This document shows, one piece after another, positions 18,344-26,845 of a stretch of DNA of 64,000 nt (position 1 is the stretch's first letter; every line of letters begins with the position of its first letter). The position numbers and the translations under genes were made by a program. The notes beneath the pieces are model-generated. The model made no database searches and was not told the origin of the DNA. It worked only from the letters and a program-made list of their open reading frames with translations. The DNA is from DATBJG01 sp963790545 (lineage in GTDB: Bacteria; Acidobacteriota; Vicinamibacteria; Vicinamibacterales; JAMQPK01), in the NCBI GenBank assembly GCA_963790545.1, contig CAWBPA010000002.1, forward strand, positions 15,758 to 79,757, read 5' to 3'.

Positions 18344-18476
18344 TCATGGGGCTCTTTCATCAGTGCGCATGGGGCCCCACCCCCCATGCGCCGTGGCTCA
18401 AGGCTGCCCCCACGACCTGTACCTCGCGCTTTCAGCGCTCGGCGCGGTTCGTCACAACGATCCGCTCAGTCAACGC
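18344..18476 (+). repeat. Two-hairpin intergenic element (locus B, rpsK-rpsD)
   Basis: This is the longest copy. Its first stem is extended to GCGCATGGGG (18365-18374) pairing with CCCCATGCGC (18382-18391). The common string CACGACCTGTACCTCGC, hairpin GCGCTTTCAGCGC and the tail ACAACGATCCGCTCAGTCAAC follow. It fills the spacer between the S11 stop and the S4 start. Confidence 0.88.
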
Positions 18477-18496
18477 CGCCAAAGCCTAAAGCCCAG

Positions 18497-18949
18497 CTAG
18501 ACCCGCCGGCGCTTGGGTGGCCGGCACCCGTTGTGCGGAATCGGGGTCACGTCGTGGATCGACTTCACCTCGATCCCGATTGTCTGGAGCGCCCGAATCG
18601 CCGATTCGCGGCCCGATCCCGGCCCCTTCACCTTCACCTCGACCGACCGTAAGCCAAATCCCTTGGCAGCATTTCCCGCATTGATTGCCGCCTGCGTGGC
18701 CGCAAACGGTGTCCCCTTCCTCGATCCTTTGAAGCCGATGCCACCTGCACTCGACCAGGCAATCACGTTGCCTTCGGTGTCGGTGATCGTAATCACCGTG
18801 TTGTTGAAGGACGCCTGGATGTGCGCAAGCCCGTGGTGCACGACGCGCTTCTCGCCGCGCTTCTTGAAGGTCTTGCGAGGTTTACGACCCGCATCTTTTT
18901 TTTCGCCTTTTGCCGGAACGGCGTCGCCAGCCGGTTCACTCTTGGCCAT
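18497..18949 (-). CDS. rpsK: Ribosomal protein S11 (uS11) with N-terminal extension
   Basis: S11 lies on the 30S platform. The conserved core starts at KKRGEKRVVHHGLAHIQASFNNTVITITD and ends at GCRPPKRRRV. The N-terminal ~25 residues (MAKSEPAGDAVPAKGEKKDAG) extend beyond most S11 proteins, which are about 125-130 residues. Extensions rich in Lys, Ala and Pro also occur in S19 and L22 of this operon. Confidence 0.97.
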   Translation of the reverse strand: MAKSEPAGDAVPAKGEKKDAGRKPRKTFKKRGEKRVVHHGLAHIQASFNNTVITITDTEGNVIAWSSAGGIGFKGSRKGTPFAATQAAINAGNAAKGFGLRSVEVKVKGPGSGRESAIRALQTIGIEVKSIHDVTPIPHNGCRPPKRRRV

Positions 18950-18967
18950 GTATTCTGTCTTCTTTCT

Positions 18968-19342
18968 TCAAATCGTCTTCTTCTTCGCGATTGCGCCCTT
19001 TCGCGGGCCCTTGCGTGTGCGCGCGTTCGTTCGTGTCCGCTGACCGCGTGCCGGCAGGCTCCGTCGATGACGGGACCCTCGGAACGATCCGATTTCCATG
19101 AGCCGCTTGATGTTCATCGAGATCTCCTTGCGAAGATCTCCTTCGACACCGCCTTCTTCCTCGATCACGCGACTGATCTTCCTCACATCGTCATCAGAGA
19201 GATCCTTGACGCGGACGTCCGGACTGACGCCGGCGTCTTTCAGGATCCCGTTCGACCGCGTCCGACCGATGCCGTAAATGTACGTGAGCCCGATCTCAAT
19301 CCGTTTCGTGTTCGGAAGATCGATACCTGCAATGCGCGCCAT
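18968..19342 (-). CDS. rpsM: Ribosomal protein S13 (uS13)
   Basis: S13 bridges the 30S head to the 50S subunit and contacts the P-site tRNA with its basic tail. The 124-residue protein starts MARIAGIDLPNTKRIEIGLTYIYGIGRTRS and ends with the usual Arg/Lys-rich tail (RGQRTRTNARTRKGPRKG). Confidence 0.97.
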   Translation of the reverse strand: MARIAGIDLPNTKRIEIGLTYIYGIGRTRSNGILKDAGVSPDVRVKDLSDDDVRKISRVIEEEGGVEGDLRKEISMNIKRLMEIGSFRGSRHRRSLPARGQRTRTNARTRKGPRKGAIAKKKTI

Positions 19343-19361
19343 GCTCTCTAATCCTTGTAGT

Positions 19362-19388
19362 AGTCAGTGGTCAGTGGTCAGGAACGAC
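19362..19388. repeat. Heptameric repeat (GTCAGTG type) between rpmJ and rpsM
   Basis: Four near-identical AGTCAGTG/GTCAGTG units fill most of the short spacer. Confidence 0.65.
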
Positions 19389-19391
19389 CAG

Positions 19392-19505
19392 TCACCCCTG
19401 CCTCTGCTTGTGTTTCTGATTCGGACAAATCACTCGTACGACGCCGCGGCGGCGGACGATCTTGCATTTGTCGCAGATACGCTTGACCGATGCTCTGACT
19501 TTCAT
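19392..19505 (-). CDS. rpmJ: Ribosomal protein L36 (bL36), zinc-binding type
   Basis: This is the 37-residue 50S protein. Zinc ligands are visible as Cys11, Cys14, Cys27 and His32, so it is the C+ form. The ATG at 19503-19505 is preceded by AAGGAA. It lies between infA and rpsM as usual. Confidence 0.96.
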   Translation of the reverse strand: MKVRASVKRICDKCKIVRRRGVVRVICPNQKHKQRQG

Positions 19506-19512
19506 GTGTTCC

Positions 19513-19530
19513 TTTTCAGCCTTCAGCCTT
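19513..19530. repeat. Short CTTCAGC repeat at the infA-rpmJ junction
   Basis: Two CTTCAGC units overlap the last codons of infA, so here the repeat reaches into coding sequence (LKAEG). Confidence 0.5.
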
Positions 19531-19740
19531 GAGCCTTCTCGTAATCCGTCCGCGTCCCGGATCGAATGGTGAGAGCTCCACGCGCACCTGATCGCCGGCC
19601 AACAGTCGGATGAAATTCCTGCCGATCTCCCCAGACGCATGTGCCAGGACGGAGTGCCCGTTCTCGGTCTCTACTCGCACCATCGCGTTCGGCAATAGTT
19701 CTCGCACCGTGCCCGCGACTTCAACCGCACCAGGCTTCAT
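19516..19740 (-). CDS. infA: Translation initiation factor IF-1 (operon copy)
   Basis: IF-1 is an S1-fold protein that covers the 30S A site during initiation. The start is the ATG at 19738-19740 (MKPGAVEVAG), giving 74 residues. The core LPNAMVRVETENGHSVLAHASG and the ending ELSPFDPGRGRITRRLK are close to family consensus. It lies between map and rpmJ. A second, more divergent IF-1 gene is at 53293. Confidence 0.95.
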   Translation of the reverse strand: MKPGAVEVAGTVRELLPNAMVRVETENGHSVLAHASGEIGRNFIRLLAGDQVRVELSPFDPGRGRITRRLKAEG

Positions 19741-19748
19741 AGTCGCTC

Positions 19749-20564
19749 TCAACGGGAGGCCTCAGATGAGCCTGGGACCTCCAATATGAGGCTCGGCGCT
19801 CCGACCGTTGCGGGTGTCTCGAGCGCTGACAGCACCATCGGGCCAGAAGCCGACACAGCGACCGTGTGCTCGAAGTGCGCCGAGAGGCTGCCGTCCCGCG
19901 TCACAGCCGTCCATCCATCGCTCAACACCCTGACCGCCGGTTTGCCGACGTTGACCATCGGCTCGATGGCCAGCACCATGCCTTCGGCAAGGCGGGGACC
20001 GCGCCCGGGATCGCCGTAGTTTGGAATCTGCGGCTCCTCGTGAAGTGACGTTCCGACGCCGTGGCCCACAAACTCGCGCACGACCGAAAAGCCATGGGCC
20101 TCGACGTGCTGCTGCACGGCGTGGCTGATATCCGAGACCCTGGCCCCCACGGTCACCTGCTCGATACCCTTCCAGAGAGATTGCTCGGTCACCTGCAGCA
20201 GCATGGCCACCTGCGAGGTGACGCGACCGACAGGAACCGTCACCGCGGCGTCGCCGTAGTAGCCGTCGAGCACCACGCCAAGATCGATCGAAATGATGTC
20301 TCCGTTCACGAGCGCACGGTTCGACGGAATGCCATGAACGACCTGATCGTTGATGGATGCGCAAATCGTGGACGGATAGCCATGATAGCCCTTGAACGCG
20401 GGCACGGCGCCCGCATCGCGCACGGCCTGTTCGGCGACCTCGTCGAGCTTCGCCGTCGTCACCCCAGGAACGACGAGTCCTTTCAACATCTCCAGCACCT
20501 GCGCCACCAGCAGGTTGGCCGCCCGCAGGCGCTCGAGTTCACGTTGAGATCTGCAGGCTATCAC
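19749..20564 (-). CDS. map: Methionine aminopeptidase, type I
   Basis: This enzyme removes the N-terminal Met from nascent proteins. Its metal-ligand motifs are in order: the His motif in GYHGYPSTICASINDQVVHG, the Asp pair in ISIDLGVVLDGYYGDAA, the His in GHGVG, and Glu in EGMVLAIEPM and HFEHTVAV. The start is GTG at 20562-20564, six bases after the adk stop. The tail after VSASGPMVL is about 25 residues longer than in the E. coli enzyme. Confidence 0.95.
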   Translation of the reverse strand: MIACRSQRELERLRAANLLVAQVLEMLKGLVVPGVTTAKLDEVAEQAVRDAGAVPAFKGYHGYPSTICASINDQVVHGIPSNRALVNGDIISIDLGVVLDGYYGDAAVTVPVGRVTSQVAMLLQVTEQSLWKGIEQVTVGARVSDISHAVQQHVEAHGFSVVREFVGHGVGTSLHEEPQIPNYGDPGRGPRLAEGMVLAIEPMVNVGKPAVRVLSDGWTAVTRDGSLSAHFEHTVAVSASGPMVLSALETPATVGAPSLILEVPGSSEASR

Positions 20565-20570
20565 CAGTCG

Positions 20571-21251
20571 TCACCGCGAAGGGCTGGCTGTTTCCAGCGC
20601 CGAATCGATTGCCGCGGTCAAAGCGTCCGACACACGATCGGGCGCCTGTGCGCCGTTGATGGTGCGGAACGTCGGTCTCGCCCGGTAGTAGTCGAGAATC
20701 GGCTTCGTCTGCTTCGTATAGACGCCCTGGCGGCGCGTGCGCACCGCGGCCTGGCCATCATCCGCCCTTGCCACGATCTTGCCTCCGCAACGCGCGCATT
20801 TCGCGTCGGCGGGCTCAGCGTTCGCGCCACAATCGCGGCACACGCGACGTGCGGTCATACGCTTGTCCAGCTCATTCGCCGGCACGACGATTTCAATGAT
20901 GATCAGCGGCCCGCAACCGTCAAGCATTTGATCGAGCGCCTCGGCCTGGGGGATGGTCCGCGGGAACCCGTCGAGGACGAATCCGCCAAGGGTATCCGGA
21001 CGTTCCAGCCGTTCGCGGACCACGCCAATCATCACATCGTCACTCACGAGATCGCCACGCTCGACAATCGCCTTGGCGCGCAGACCGAGAGGCGTGCCTT
21101 GCTGAATCGCCTCGCGGAGGATGTCGCCCGTCGAAATTTTCGGGACCCCGCGCTCGTGAGCGATCCGTTCCGCCTGCGTCCCCTTGCCCGCGCCCGGAGG
21201 CCCGATCATGATCAGGTTCACACGTTTCGCACCGTCGGGAGCCTTCTGCAT
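20571..21251 (-). CDS. adk: Adenylate kinase with zinc-type LID
   Basis: Adk interconverts ATP+AMP and 2 ADP. It has a P-loop GPPGAGKGT (17-25), an AMP-binding region around STGDILREAI, and GFVLDGFPRT. The LID domain carries two Cys pairs (CRDCG and CARCGG), the zinc-type lid. The ATG at 21249-21251 follows GAGGGG. The secY-adk-map-infA order is the classical spc/alpha junction. Confidence 0.95.
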   Translation of the reverse strand: MQKAPDGAKRVNLIMIGPPGAGKGTQAERIAHERGVPKISTGDILREAIQQGTPLGLRAKAIVERGDLVSDDVMIGVVRERLERPDTLGGFVLDGFPRTIPQAEALDQMLDGCGPLIIIEIVVPANELDKRMTARRVCRDCGANAEPADAKCARCGGKIVARADDGQAAVRTRRQGVYTKQTKPILDYYRARPTFRTINGAQAPDRVSDALTAAIDSALETASPSR

Positions 21252-21268
21252 CAACCCCTCGAACCTGC

Positions 21269-22660
21269 TCAGCCACGGCGCCCGCGGATGCGGGTCTTCT
21301 TCATGAAGCCGTCATAGTGCCGCATGATCAACTGCGATTCGATCTGCTGCACGGTGTCCATGGCCACGCCAACCACGATCAGCAACGAGGTCCCGCCAAA
21401 GAAGAACTGCAGGTTCATGCCCTCGGTGATGAATCGCGGCATGATCGCATCGAGGCGCTCGCCAATGAACGGGATGGGCGCGACCTTGAATCCGGTCATG
21501 AGCAGCTGCGGCAGAATCGCAATGAGGGACAGATACAGCGCGCCCGCCAGCGTGATGCGAGCCAGGATGTTGTCGATGTACTCGGCCGTCCGCTTGCCGG
21601 GACGAATACCGGGAACGAAGCCTCCATACTTGCGCATGTTTTCAGCCACGTCATCGGGATTGAAAATGATCGACGTGTAAAAATACGCAAAGAAAATGAT
21701 CCCGACGACGTAAAGCAGGTTGTAGAGCGGCATGCCGTACCCAAGCTGTGTGGCAATCCGTTCTCCCCACCCGCCTGGCTCGAACATTCCCGCAAGCGTC
21801 GCGGGGAACGCCAGAATTGAAGACGCAAAAATGACCGGGATCACGCCTCCGGTGTTGACCTTCAACGGGATGTGGGTACTTGACCCGCCGTACATACGAC
21901 GACCGACCACACGTTTGGCGTATTGCACCGTGACTCGCCGGTTGCCGCGCTCGACAAAAATGACCGCCGCCACGACCGCCACCATGGCCACCATCAGCAG
22001 CACAATGGGGATCAGACCGAGCTGACCGGTTCTCAGCTGATCGACGGTGCTCAACACGGCGCGGGGCAACCCGACCACGATGCCGGCAAAAATGATCAGC
22101 GACATCCCGTTTCCAATCCCGCGCTCGGTAATCTGCTCCCCCAGCCACATGATGAAGGTCGTGCCAGTCGTATGGGTCAGAACCGTCATCAGGCGGAAAC
22201 CCCATCCGGGGTCGTACACGAGCGGCAGCCCGCCGGCAATCTGGGTCTGACGTTCGAGCCAGATGGCGATGCCCAGCGACTGAATGACGCTCAACAGAAT
22301 CGTTCCGTACCGCGTGTACTGCGTAATCTTCCGCCGTCCGAGCTCGCCCTCTTTGGAGATCCGTTCGAGATACGGCCACACGACCGTCAGCAACTGCAGA
22401 ATGATCGACGCGCTGATGTACGGCATGACGCCGAGCGCAAAGATCGTCACGTTCGACAAGTTGCCGCCAGTAAACATGTCGTACAAGCCGAGCATCTGGT
22501 TCCGCATCTGCTCGGCGAGCAGTCTGAGCGCCTCCGTATTCACCCCGGGCGTCGGAATCTGGGTTCCAATCCGATACACCCCGAGCAGCGCCAGCGTGAA
22601 CAACACGCGCTTGCGGAGGTCGGCAATCGCGAAGACGTTTTTGAAGCTGTCAACAGGCAT
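21269..22660 (-). CDS. secY: Protein translocase channel subunit SecY
   Basis: SecY is the membrane pore of the Sec translocon. The 463 residues contain about ten transmembrane segments, with the plug region after TM1 (NMLGLYDMFTGG). The cytoplasmic loop PGIRPGKRTAEYIDNIL between TM8 and TM9 contacts SecA and ribosomes. Confidence 0.97.
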   Translation of the reverse strand: MPVDSFKNVFAIADLRKRVLFTLALLGVYRIGTQIPTPGVNTEALRLLAEQMRNQMLGLYDMFTGGNLSNVTIFALGVMPYISASIILQLLTVVWPYLERISKEGELGRRKITQYTRYGTILLSVIQSLGIAIWLERQTQIAGGLPLVYDPGWGFRLMTVLTHTTGTTFIMWLGEQITERGIGNGMSLIIFAGIVVGLPRAVLSTVDQLRTGQLGLIPIVLLMVAMVAVVAAVIFVERGNRRVTVQYAKRVVGRRMYGGSSTHIPLKVNTGGVIPVIFASSILAFPATLAGMFEPGGWGERIATQLGYGMPLYNLLYVVGIIFFAYFYTSIIFNPDDVAENMRKYGGFVPGIRPGKRTAEYIDNILARITLAGALYLSLIAILPQLLMTGFKVAPIPFIGERLDAIMPRFITEGMNLQFFFGGTSLLIVVGVAMDTVQQIESQLIMRHYDGFMKKTRIRGRRG

Positions 22661-22680
22661 GTGCCATTCCTGTCGTTATC

Positions 22681-23127
22681 TCACGCGACGGTCTCAGCCA
22701 CGCCACCCGCGGCCACAATCTTTTCAGCGGCCTTCGCGCTGAACTTGTGGACGCGCACGGTCAGCGGCTTGGTGATTTCTCCGCGCCCGAGCACTTTCAC
22801 GGGTTGCGAGCTGGAGCGCACCAGGCCCCGTTCGCGCAGCAGCTCCAGTGTGACAACGGTGCCCGACTCGAATCGATCGGTCAACGTGTCGAGATTCACG
22901 ACGTCGTAGTCCACTCGGAAGGGGTTGTGGAATCCGCGCTTCGGCACGCGCCGATGCAGCGGCATCTGGCCCCCTTCAAAGCCACGCTTGTGCTTGAACC
23001 CCGATCGCGATTTCGCGCCCTTGTGGCCACGTCCGGCCGTCTTGCCCTGGCCGGTGCCCTGACCCCGTCCAACTCGCTTCTTTGAGTGTCGGGCGCCTTT
23101 GGGCGGCCGAAGGTTGCTGAGACTCAC
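22681..23127 (-). CDS. rplO: Ribosomal protein L15 (uL15)
   Basis: L15 is a late 50S assembly protein. The 148 residues begin at GTG with MSLSNLRPPKGARHSKKRVGRG and contain the Gly/Arg-rich signature region GHKGAKSRSGFKHKRGFEGGQMPLHRRVPKRGF. The start overlaps the rpmD stop by four bases (GTGA), indicating translational coupling. Confidence 0.96.
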   Translation of the reverse strand: MSLSNLRPPKGARHSKKRVGRGQGTGQGKTAGRGHKGAKSRSGFKHKRGFEGGQMPLHRRVPKRGFHNPFRVDYDVVNLDTLTDRFESGTVVTLELLRERGLVRSSSQPVKVLGRGEITKPLTVRVHKFSAKAAEKIVAAGGVAETVA

Positions 23128-23306
23128 TCGTGCACCTCCACCAGGTGCCGTACTTTGTGGATCATGCCGCGCGTTTCGGGAGTGTCCGCCAGCTCGACGG
23201 TGTGCCGAATGCGGCGCAGCCCCAATCCCTTGACGACGGCGTCCTGCTTTCGATCGAAGCCGATCGTGCTCTTCAACAACGTGACCTTGAGTGTTTTCTT
23301 CGCCAT
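23124..23306 (-). CDS. rpmD: Ribosomal protein L30 (uL30)
   Basis: This 60-residue 50S protein contains KVTLLKSTIGFDRKQDAVVKGLGLRRI and VRHLVEV, standard for the short bacterial form. It lies between rpsE and rplO. Confidence 0.96.
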   Translation of the reverse strand: MAKKTLKVTLLKSTIGFDRKQDAVVKGLGLRRIRHTVELADTPETRGMIHKVRHLVEVHE

Positions 23307-23321
23307 CGACTTCTCAGTCCG

Positions 23322-23846
23322 TTACGCCGACATAGCCGCTTCAATCTCGGCGAGATCTTTCCCGCGCAAACGACCCACCATCACCGGATCCTTGACGTCC
23401 AGCAACGCCGCAAACGTCGCCCGAACGACGTTGTGGGGATTGGCGCTCCCGAGCGACTTTGTCAGCACGTTGTGCAGACCCGCCGATTCCACGACGGCGC
23501 GCACGGCGCCGCCGGCAATAATGCCCGTCCCGTCGGGCGCCGGTTTCAACAGCACGCTGCCAGAACCGAATTTCCCCAGAACCGCATGGGGAATGGACGT
23601 TCCCTGAAGGGGCACCTTGATGAGGGATTTCTTGGCCGCCTCAATCCCTTTCTTGATGGCCGAGGGCACTTCCTTGGCCTTCCCGACTCCAAAGCCAACG
23701 ACGCCGTGACCGTCGCCCACGACGACCAGCGCGCTGAAGCTCAGGTTCTTGCCTCCCTTGACGACCTTCGTGACCCGGTTGATCGAGACCACCGTGTCTT
23801 TCAGATCGAGCTGGGAAGGATCAATTTTCTCACGGGTACGAATCAT
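23322..23846 (-). CDS. rpsE: Ribosomal protein S5 (uS5)
   Basis: S5 acts in decoding accuracy and 30S assembly. It has the double-stranded RNA-binding-like N-terminal domain (VVSINRVTKVVKGGKNLSFSALVVVGDG) and the C-terminal domain with SGSVLLKPAPDGTGIIAGG. Length is 174 residues. Confidence 0.97.
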   Translation of the reverse strand: MIRTREKIDPSQLDLKDTVVSINRVTKVVKGGKNLSFSALVVVGDGHGVVGFGVGKAKEVPSAIKKGIEAAKKSLIKVPLQGTSIPHAVLGKFGSGSVLLKPAPDGTGIIAGGAVRAVVESAGLHNVLTKSLGSANPHNVVRATFAALLDVKDPVMVGRLRGKDLAEIEAAMSA

Positions 23847-23869
23847 AAGGTGTACTCTGACTTCCTCTT

Positions 23870-24244
23870 TTAGAATTGCAATCCCGCTTCCCGCGCCGCC
23901 TCTGCCACGGCACGAATGCGACCGTGATAGAGAAAGCCGTTTCGATCGAACACAACCTGCTTGATACCCTTGGCGAGCGCACGTTCGGCGACCAGCTTGC
24001 CAATCGCCTGGGCGCCAGCCCTGTTGCTTCCACGCGCCTTGGCCGCCAGCGTGCCTTTGATGGACGGCTCGATGCTCGAGGCCGCGACGAGCGTCTTGCC
24101 GGACATGTCGTCGATCACCTGAACATAGATGTGGGAGAGACTCCGAAACACCGTGAGCCGTGGCCTCTCCTCTGTCCCGGTCATTCGCTTGCGCAGGCGA
24201 AGCTTGATTCGATGGCGCCGATCTTCGCTGGTTTTGATCTTCAT
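23870..24244 (-). CDS. rplR: Ribosomal protein L18 (uL18)
   Basis: L18 binds 5S rRNA with L5. The 124-residue protein carries RPRLTVFRSLSHIYVQVIDD and the C-terminal FDRNGFLYHGRIRAVAEAAREAGL motif. Confidence 0.97.
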   Translation of the reverse strand: MKIKTSEDRRHRIKLRLRKRMTGTEERPRLTVFRSLSHIYVQVIDDMSGKTLVAASSIEPSIKGTLAAKARGSNRAGAQAIGKLVAERALAKGIKQVVFDRNGFLYHGRIRAVAEAAREAGLQF

Positions 24245-24289
24245 AGTCTCTGCCCGACAGCTTCGGACTGAACCGAAGGCCGACGCCGG

Positions 24290-24826
24290 TTAGGCACCCG
24301 TCTTGCCGACCTTCTTCTTGAGCACCTCGCCGGTATAACGAACGCCCTTCTGCTTGTAGGGATCCGGTTTCCGCAGCCGGCGGATATTCGCAGCCACCTG
24401 CCCGACCTGTTGGCGATCGACGCCCGTGACCGTGATGTGCGTTTGCTTCTCGATGGCAATCTCGATTCCAGGTGGAACGTCGAACACGACGGGGTGCGAA
24501 TAGCCGAGAGCAAAGACCACCTGTTTTCCTCGAACTTCGCCCCGGTACCCAATGCCCACGATGTCGAGCTCGCGCTTGAAGCCATTGGTGACGCCGAGCA
24601 CGCCGTTGGCGACCAGGCTGCGCGCCAGACCATGGAACTTGTTGAGCTCGCGATCCTCGCGCACCAGCTTCGCGTGAAGCTGTCCATCGGAAAGCTCCAT
24701 CGCAATTCCAGGCGGGAGCTTCTGCGTCAGTTTCCCCTTGGGCCCTTGAATTTCCACGGCATCCGCGCCGACCTTGACGGTCACGCCCTTGGGGATTGGA
24801 ATGGGTTTCTTACCTATACGTGACAT
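24290..24826 (-). CDS. rplF: Ribosomal protein L6 (uL6)
   Basis: L6 lies near the GTPase centre and sarcin-ricin loop. The start is the ATG at 24824-24826 (MSRIGKKPIPIP), giving 178 residues. A longer in-frame start would translate the repeat element and is rejected. The C-terminal signature RKPDPYKQKGVRYTGEVL is present. Confidence 0.97.
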   Translation of the reverse strand: MSRIGKKPIPIPKGVTVKVGADAVEIQGPKGKLTQKLPPGIAMELSDGQLHAKLVREDRELNKFHGLARSLVANGVLGVTNGFKRELDIVGIGYRGEVRGKQVVFALGYSHPVVFDVPPGIEIAIEKQTHITVTGVDRQQVGQVAANIRRLRKPDPYKQKGVRYTGEVLKKKVGKTGA

Positions 24827-24833
24827 ATTTTTT

Positions 24834-24889
24834 CGCGACCTTTGGTCGCTCGGCGTAATTCGCAACAACGATCCACGTAGTCAACCCTG
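24834..24889 (+). repeat. Two-hairpin element, partial copy (locus C, rpsH-rplF)
   Basis: Only the second half is present: hairpin GCGACCTTTGGTCGC, then TCGGCGTAATTCGCAACAACGATCC and a CACGTAGTCAAC tail. It fills the spacer between the S8 stop and the L6 start. Confidence 0.85.
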
Positions 24890-24891
24890 AG

Positions 24892-25302
24892 TTACCACAC
24901 GTTACAAAGAACCTCGCCGCCCACGCCCGCCTTGGCTGCCTGGCGGCCAGTCATGACGCCGCGCGAGGTCGTCAGAATGCTCGTGCCCAGACCGGCCAAG
25001 ACTTGCGGAACCTCATCGCGCCCACAATAGACGCGCCGGCCGGGGCGACTGATGCGCTGGATGTCGGTAATCACCCGTTCGCCGTGCGGACCGTACTTGA
25101 GAAAAATCCGTATGATCCGTCGCGGACTGTCTTCCCCTTCGGGCTTCTCGTCGAGAAGCTTGGATCCCTGAATGTAGCCTTCGTCCTGCAGGATCCTGGC
25201 GATCTCGGCCTTCAGCCTCGAAGCCGGCATATCGACACGCGTGTGCTTCGAAGCCACGGCGTTGCGAATCCGCGTAAGCATGTCAGCAATGGGATCGGTC
25301 AT
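24892..25302 (-). CDS. rpsH: Ribosomal protein S8 (uS8)
   Basis: S8 binds the central domain of 16S rRNA and represses the spc operon in E. coli. The start is the ATG at 25300-25302 (MTDPIADMLTRIRNA); TTG 25308 is in frame but not needed. The C-terminal GTSILTTSRGVMTGRQAAKAGVGGEVLCNVW is typical. Length is 136 residues. Confidence 0.97.
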   Translation of the reverse strand: MTDPIADMLTRIRNAVASKHTRVDMPASRLKAEIARILQDEGYIQGSKLLDEKPEGEDSPRRIIRIFLKYGPHGERVITDIQRISRPGRRVYCGRDEVPQVLAGLGTSILTTSRGVMTGRQAAKAGVGGEVLCNVW

Positions 25303-25329
25303 ATTCAATAGCCTTCAGCTTTCGGCTTT

Positions 25330-25515
25330 TTACCAGCTACTCTTCGTCACGCCTGTCACGTCGCCCTCGAGCGCGAGCTTTCGGAAGCACAAACGACAGA
25401 GCGCAAACTTGCGCATGTACGCGCGCGGCCGTCCGCACAGTCGGCACCGATTGCGCAACCGGATCTTGTACTTCGGCGGCTTCAATTCTTTGGCGATCTT
25501 CGAGGTCGTAGCCAT
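25330..25515 (-). CDS. rpsN: Ribosomal protein S14, short zinc-binding type (uS14)
   Basis: This is the 61-residue zinc form of S14. Ligands are the pairs CRLC (24-27) and CRLC (40-43). It lies between rplE and rpsH as usual. Confidence 0.97.
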   Translation of the reverse strand: MATTSKIAKELKPPKYKIRLRNRCRLCGRPRAYMRKFALCRLCFRKLALEGDVTGVTKSSW

Positions 25516-25536
25516 ATTCGATCCTTGTCCCGACGC

Positions 25537-26079
25537 TTAACTCGCCCTGAACGGCATCCCGATCAACTGAAGCAGCTTGCGAGCCTCCTGATCGGTGCGG
25601 GCGCTCGTCACCACGGACACGTTCATGCCGCGGGTCTTGTCCACCTTCATATAGTCGATCTCGGGAAAGATCAGCTGGTCGCGCAGTCCGAGTGTGAAGT
25701 TCCCGCGGCCATCGAACCCTTTCGGAGACACGCCACGGAAGTCCCGCACGCGGGGCAGCGCGACGTTCATCAGCCTGTCCAGAAACTCGTACATCCGCTC
25801 TCCGCGGAGCGTGACCATGGTCCCAACCGGCATACCCTTCCGAACTTTGAAAGCCGCGATGGATTTCTTCGCGCGTCGGGCTACAGGACGCTGACCGGTA
25901 ATGCGTGCCAGTTCATCGCTGCCGGTGTCCACGATCTTCACGTTCTGCGTGGCCTCGCCCAGTCCCATATTCACCACGACCTTCCGGATCTTCGGAACGG
26001 CCATGACGTTCTTGTAGCCGAACTCCTTGGTCAGGGCCGGCACAACTTCCTTGAGATACCGATCCTTCAGGCGGCTCAT
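25537..26079 (-). CDS. rplE: Ribosomal protein L5 (uL5)
   Basis: L5 binds 5S rRNA and contacts P-site tRNA. The start is the ATG at 26077-26079 (MSRLKDRYLKEVVPAL), which overlaps the L24 stop by four bases. Longer in-frame starts lie inside rplX. The 180 residues include VPKIRKVVVNMGLGEA and MNVSVVTSARTDQEARKLLQLIGMPF. Confidence 0.97.
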   Translation of the reverse strand: MSRLKDRYLKEVVPALTKEFGYKNVMAVPKIRKVVVNMGLGEATQNVKIVDTGSDELARITGQRPVARRAKKSIAAFKVRKGMPVGTMVTLRGERMYEFLDRLMNVALPRVRDFRGVSPKGFDGRGNFTLGLRDQLIFPEIDYMKVDKTRGMNVSVVTSARTDQEARKLLQLIGMPFRAS

Positions 26080-26408
26080 TTGTCCACCACCCCTTCGCAC
26101 TTGCGGCAAATGCGAACCTTGCGCCCGTCGCCAAGCACCTTCCGGCCGATTCTCGCCTGAGCGCCGCACTCGGGACAGACGAGTTGCACGTTCGACGCGT
26201 GGAGCGATGCCTCGCGCTGCACAATCCCACCCTTGATGTTGGCGCGTGGGTTGGGCCGTGTGTGGCGTTTGATCATGTTCACGCCTTCGACCACCACACG
26301 GTTCGTCGCCGGCAGCACTTTCAGGACTCGCCCACGCTTGCCGCGGTCCTTGCCCGTCTTGACGACCACGTTGTCGTTGCGGCGAATGGGAGTATCTAGA
26401 TGGGCCAT
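26076..26408 (-). CDS. rplX: Ribosomal protein L24 (uL24)
   Basis: L24 initiates 50S assembly. The KOW motif is at the N-terminus (VVVKTGKDRGKRGRVLKVLP). The C-terminal domain has a CPEC/CRKC zinc-like knuckle (about 78-81 and 101-104). Length is 110 residues. Confidence 0.97.
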   Translation of the reverse strand: MAHLDTPIRRNDNVVVKTGKDRGKRGRVLKVLPATNRVVVEGVNMIKRHTRPNPRANIKGGIVQREASLHASNVQLVCPECGAQARIGRKVLGDGRKVRICRKCEGVVDK

Positions 26409-26410
26409 AG

Positions 26411-26465
26411 CAAGTCAGCAGTCAGAACAAGAATCCTTCTGTCTTCTGTATTCTGTCTTCTTCCC
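26411..26465. repeat. Heptameric repeat (TTCTGTC type) between rplN and rplX
   Basis: AGTCAGC-like units at 26415-26430 are followed by TTCTGTC, TTCTGTA and TTCTGTC units. This is the same architecture as the other spacer repeats with a different heptamer. Confidence 0.6.
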
Positions 26466-26466
26466 C

Positions 26467-26835
26467 TTAAAGCACCTCAGGCGCCAGCGAAATAATCTTC
26501 ATGAACCGACGCTCACGAAGCTCGCGGGCAACCGGTCCAAACACGCGCGTGCCGATCGGTTCTCCCTGATCGTTCACCAGCACAGCCGCGTTGCGATCGA
26601 AACGAATGTAACTTCCGTCCTTGCGCCGCTGTTCCTTCCGCGTCCGAACGATGACTGCCTTGACCACCTGACCCTTTTTCACGTTCGAATCCGGTGTGGC
26701 TTCCTTCACCGACGCGGTCACGATGTCACCCAGCCGAGCATATCGACCGGTCGAACCGCCGATGGGGTTAATCACCGCAATCTTGCGCGCGCCCGAGTTG
26801 TCGGCCACGTCAAGAATCGAACGCATCTGGATCAT
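26467..26835 (-). CDS. rplN: Ribosomal protein L14 (uL14)
   Basis: This 122-residue 50S protein sits at the intersubunit bridge. MIQMRSILDVADNSGARKIAVI and GTRVFGPVARELRERRFMKIISLAPEVL are standard signatures. Confidence 0.97.
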   Translation of the reverse strand: MIQMRSILDVADNSGARKIAVINPIGGSTGRYARLGDIVTASVKEATPDSNVKKGQVVKAVIVRTRKEQRRKDGSYIRFDRNAAVLVNDQGEPIGTRVFGPVARELRERRFMKIISLAPEVL

Positions 26836-26845
26836 GACAGTCTCC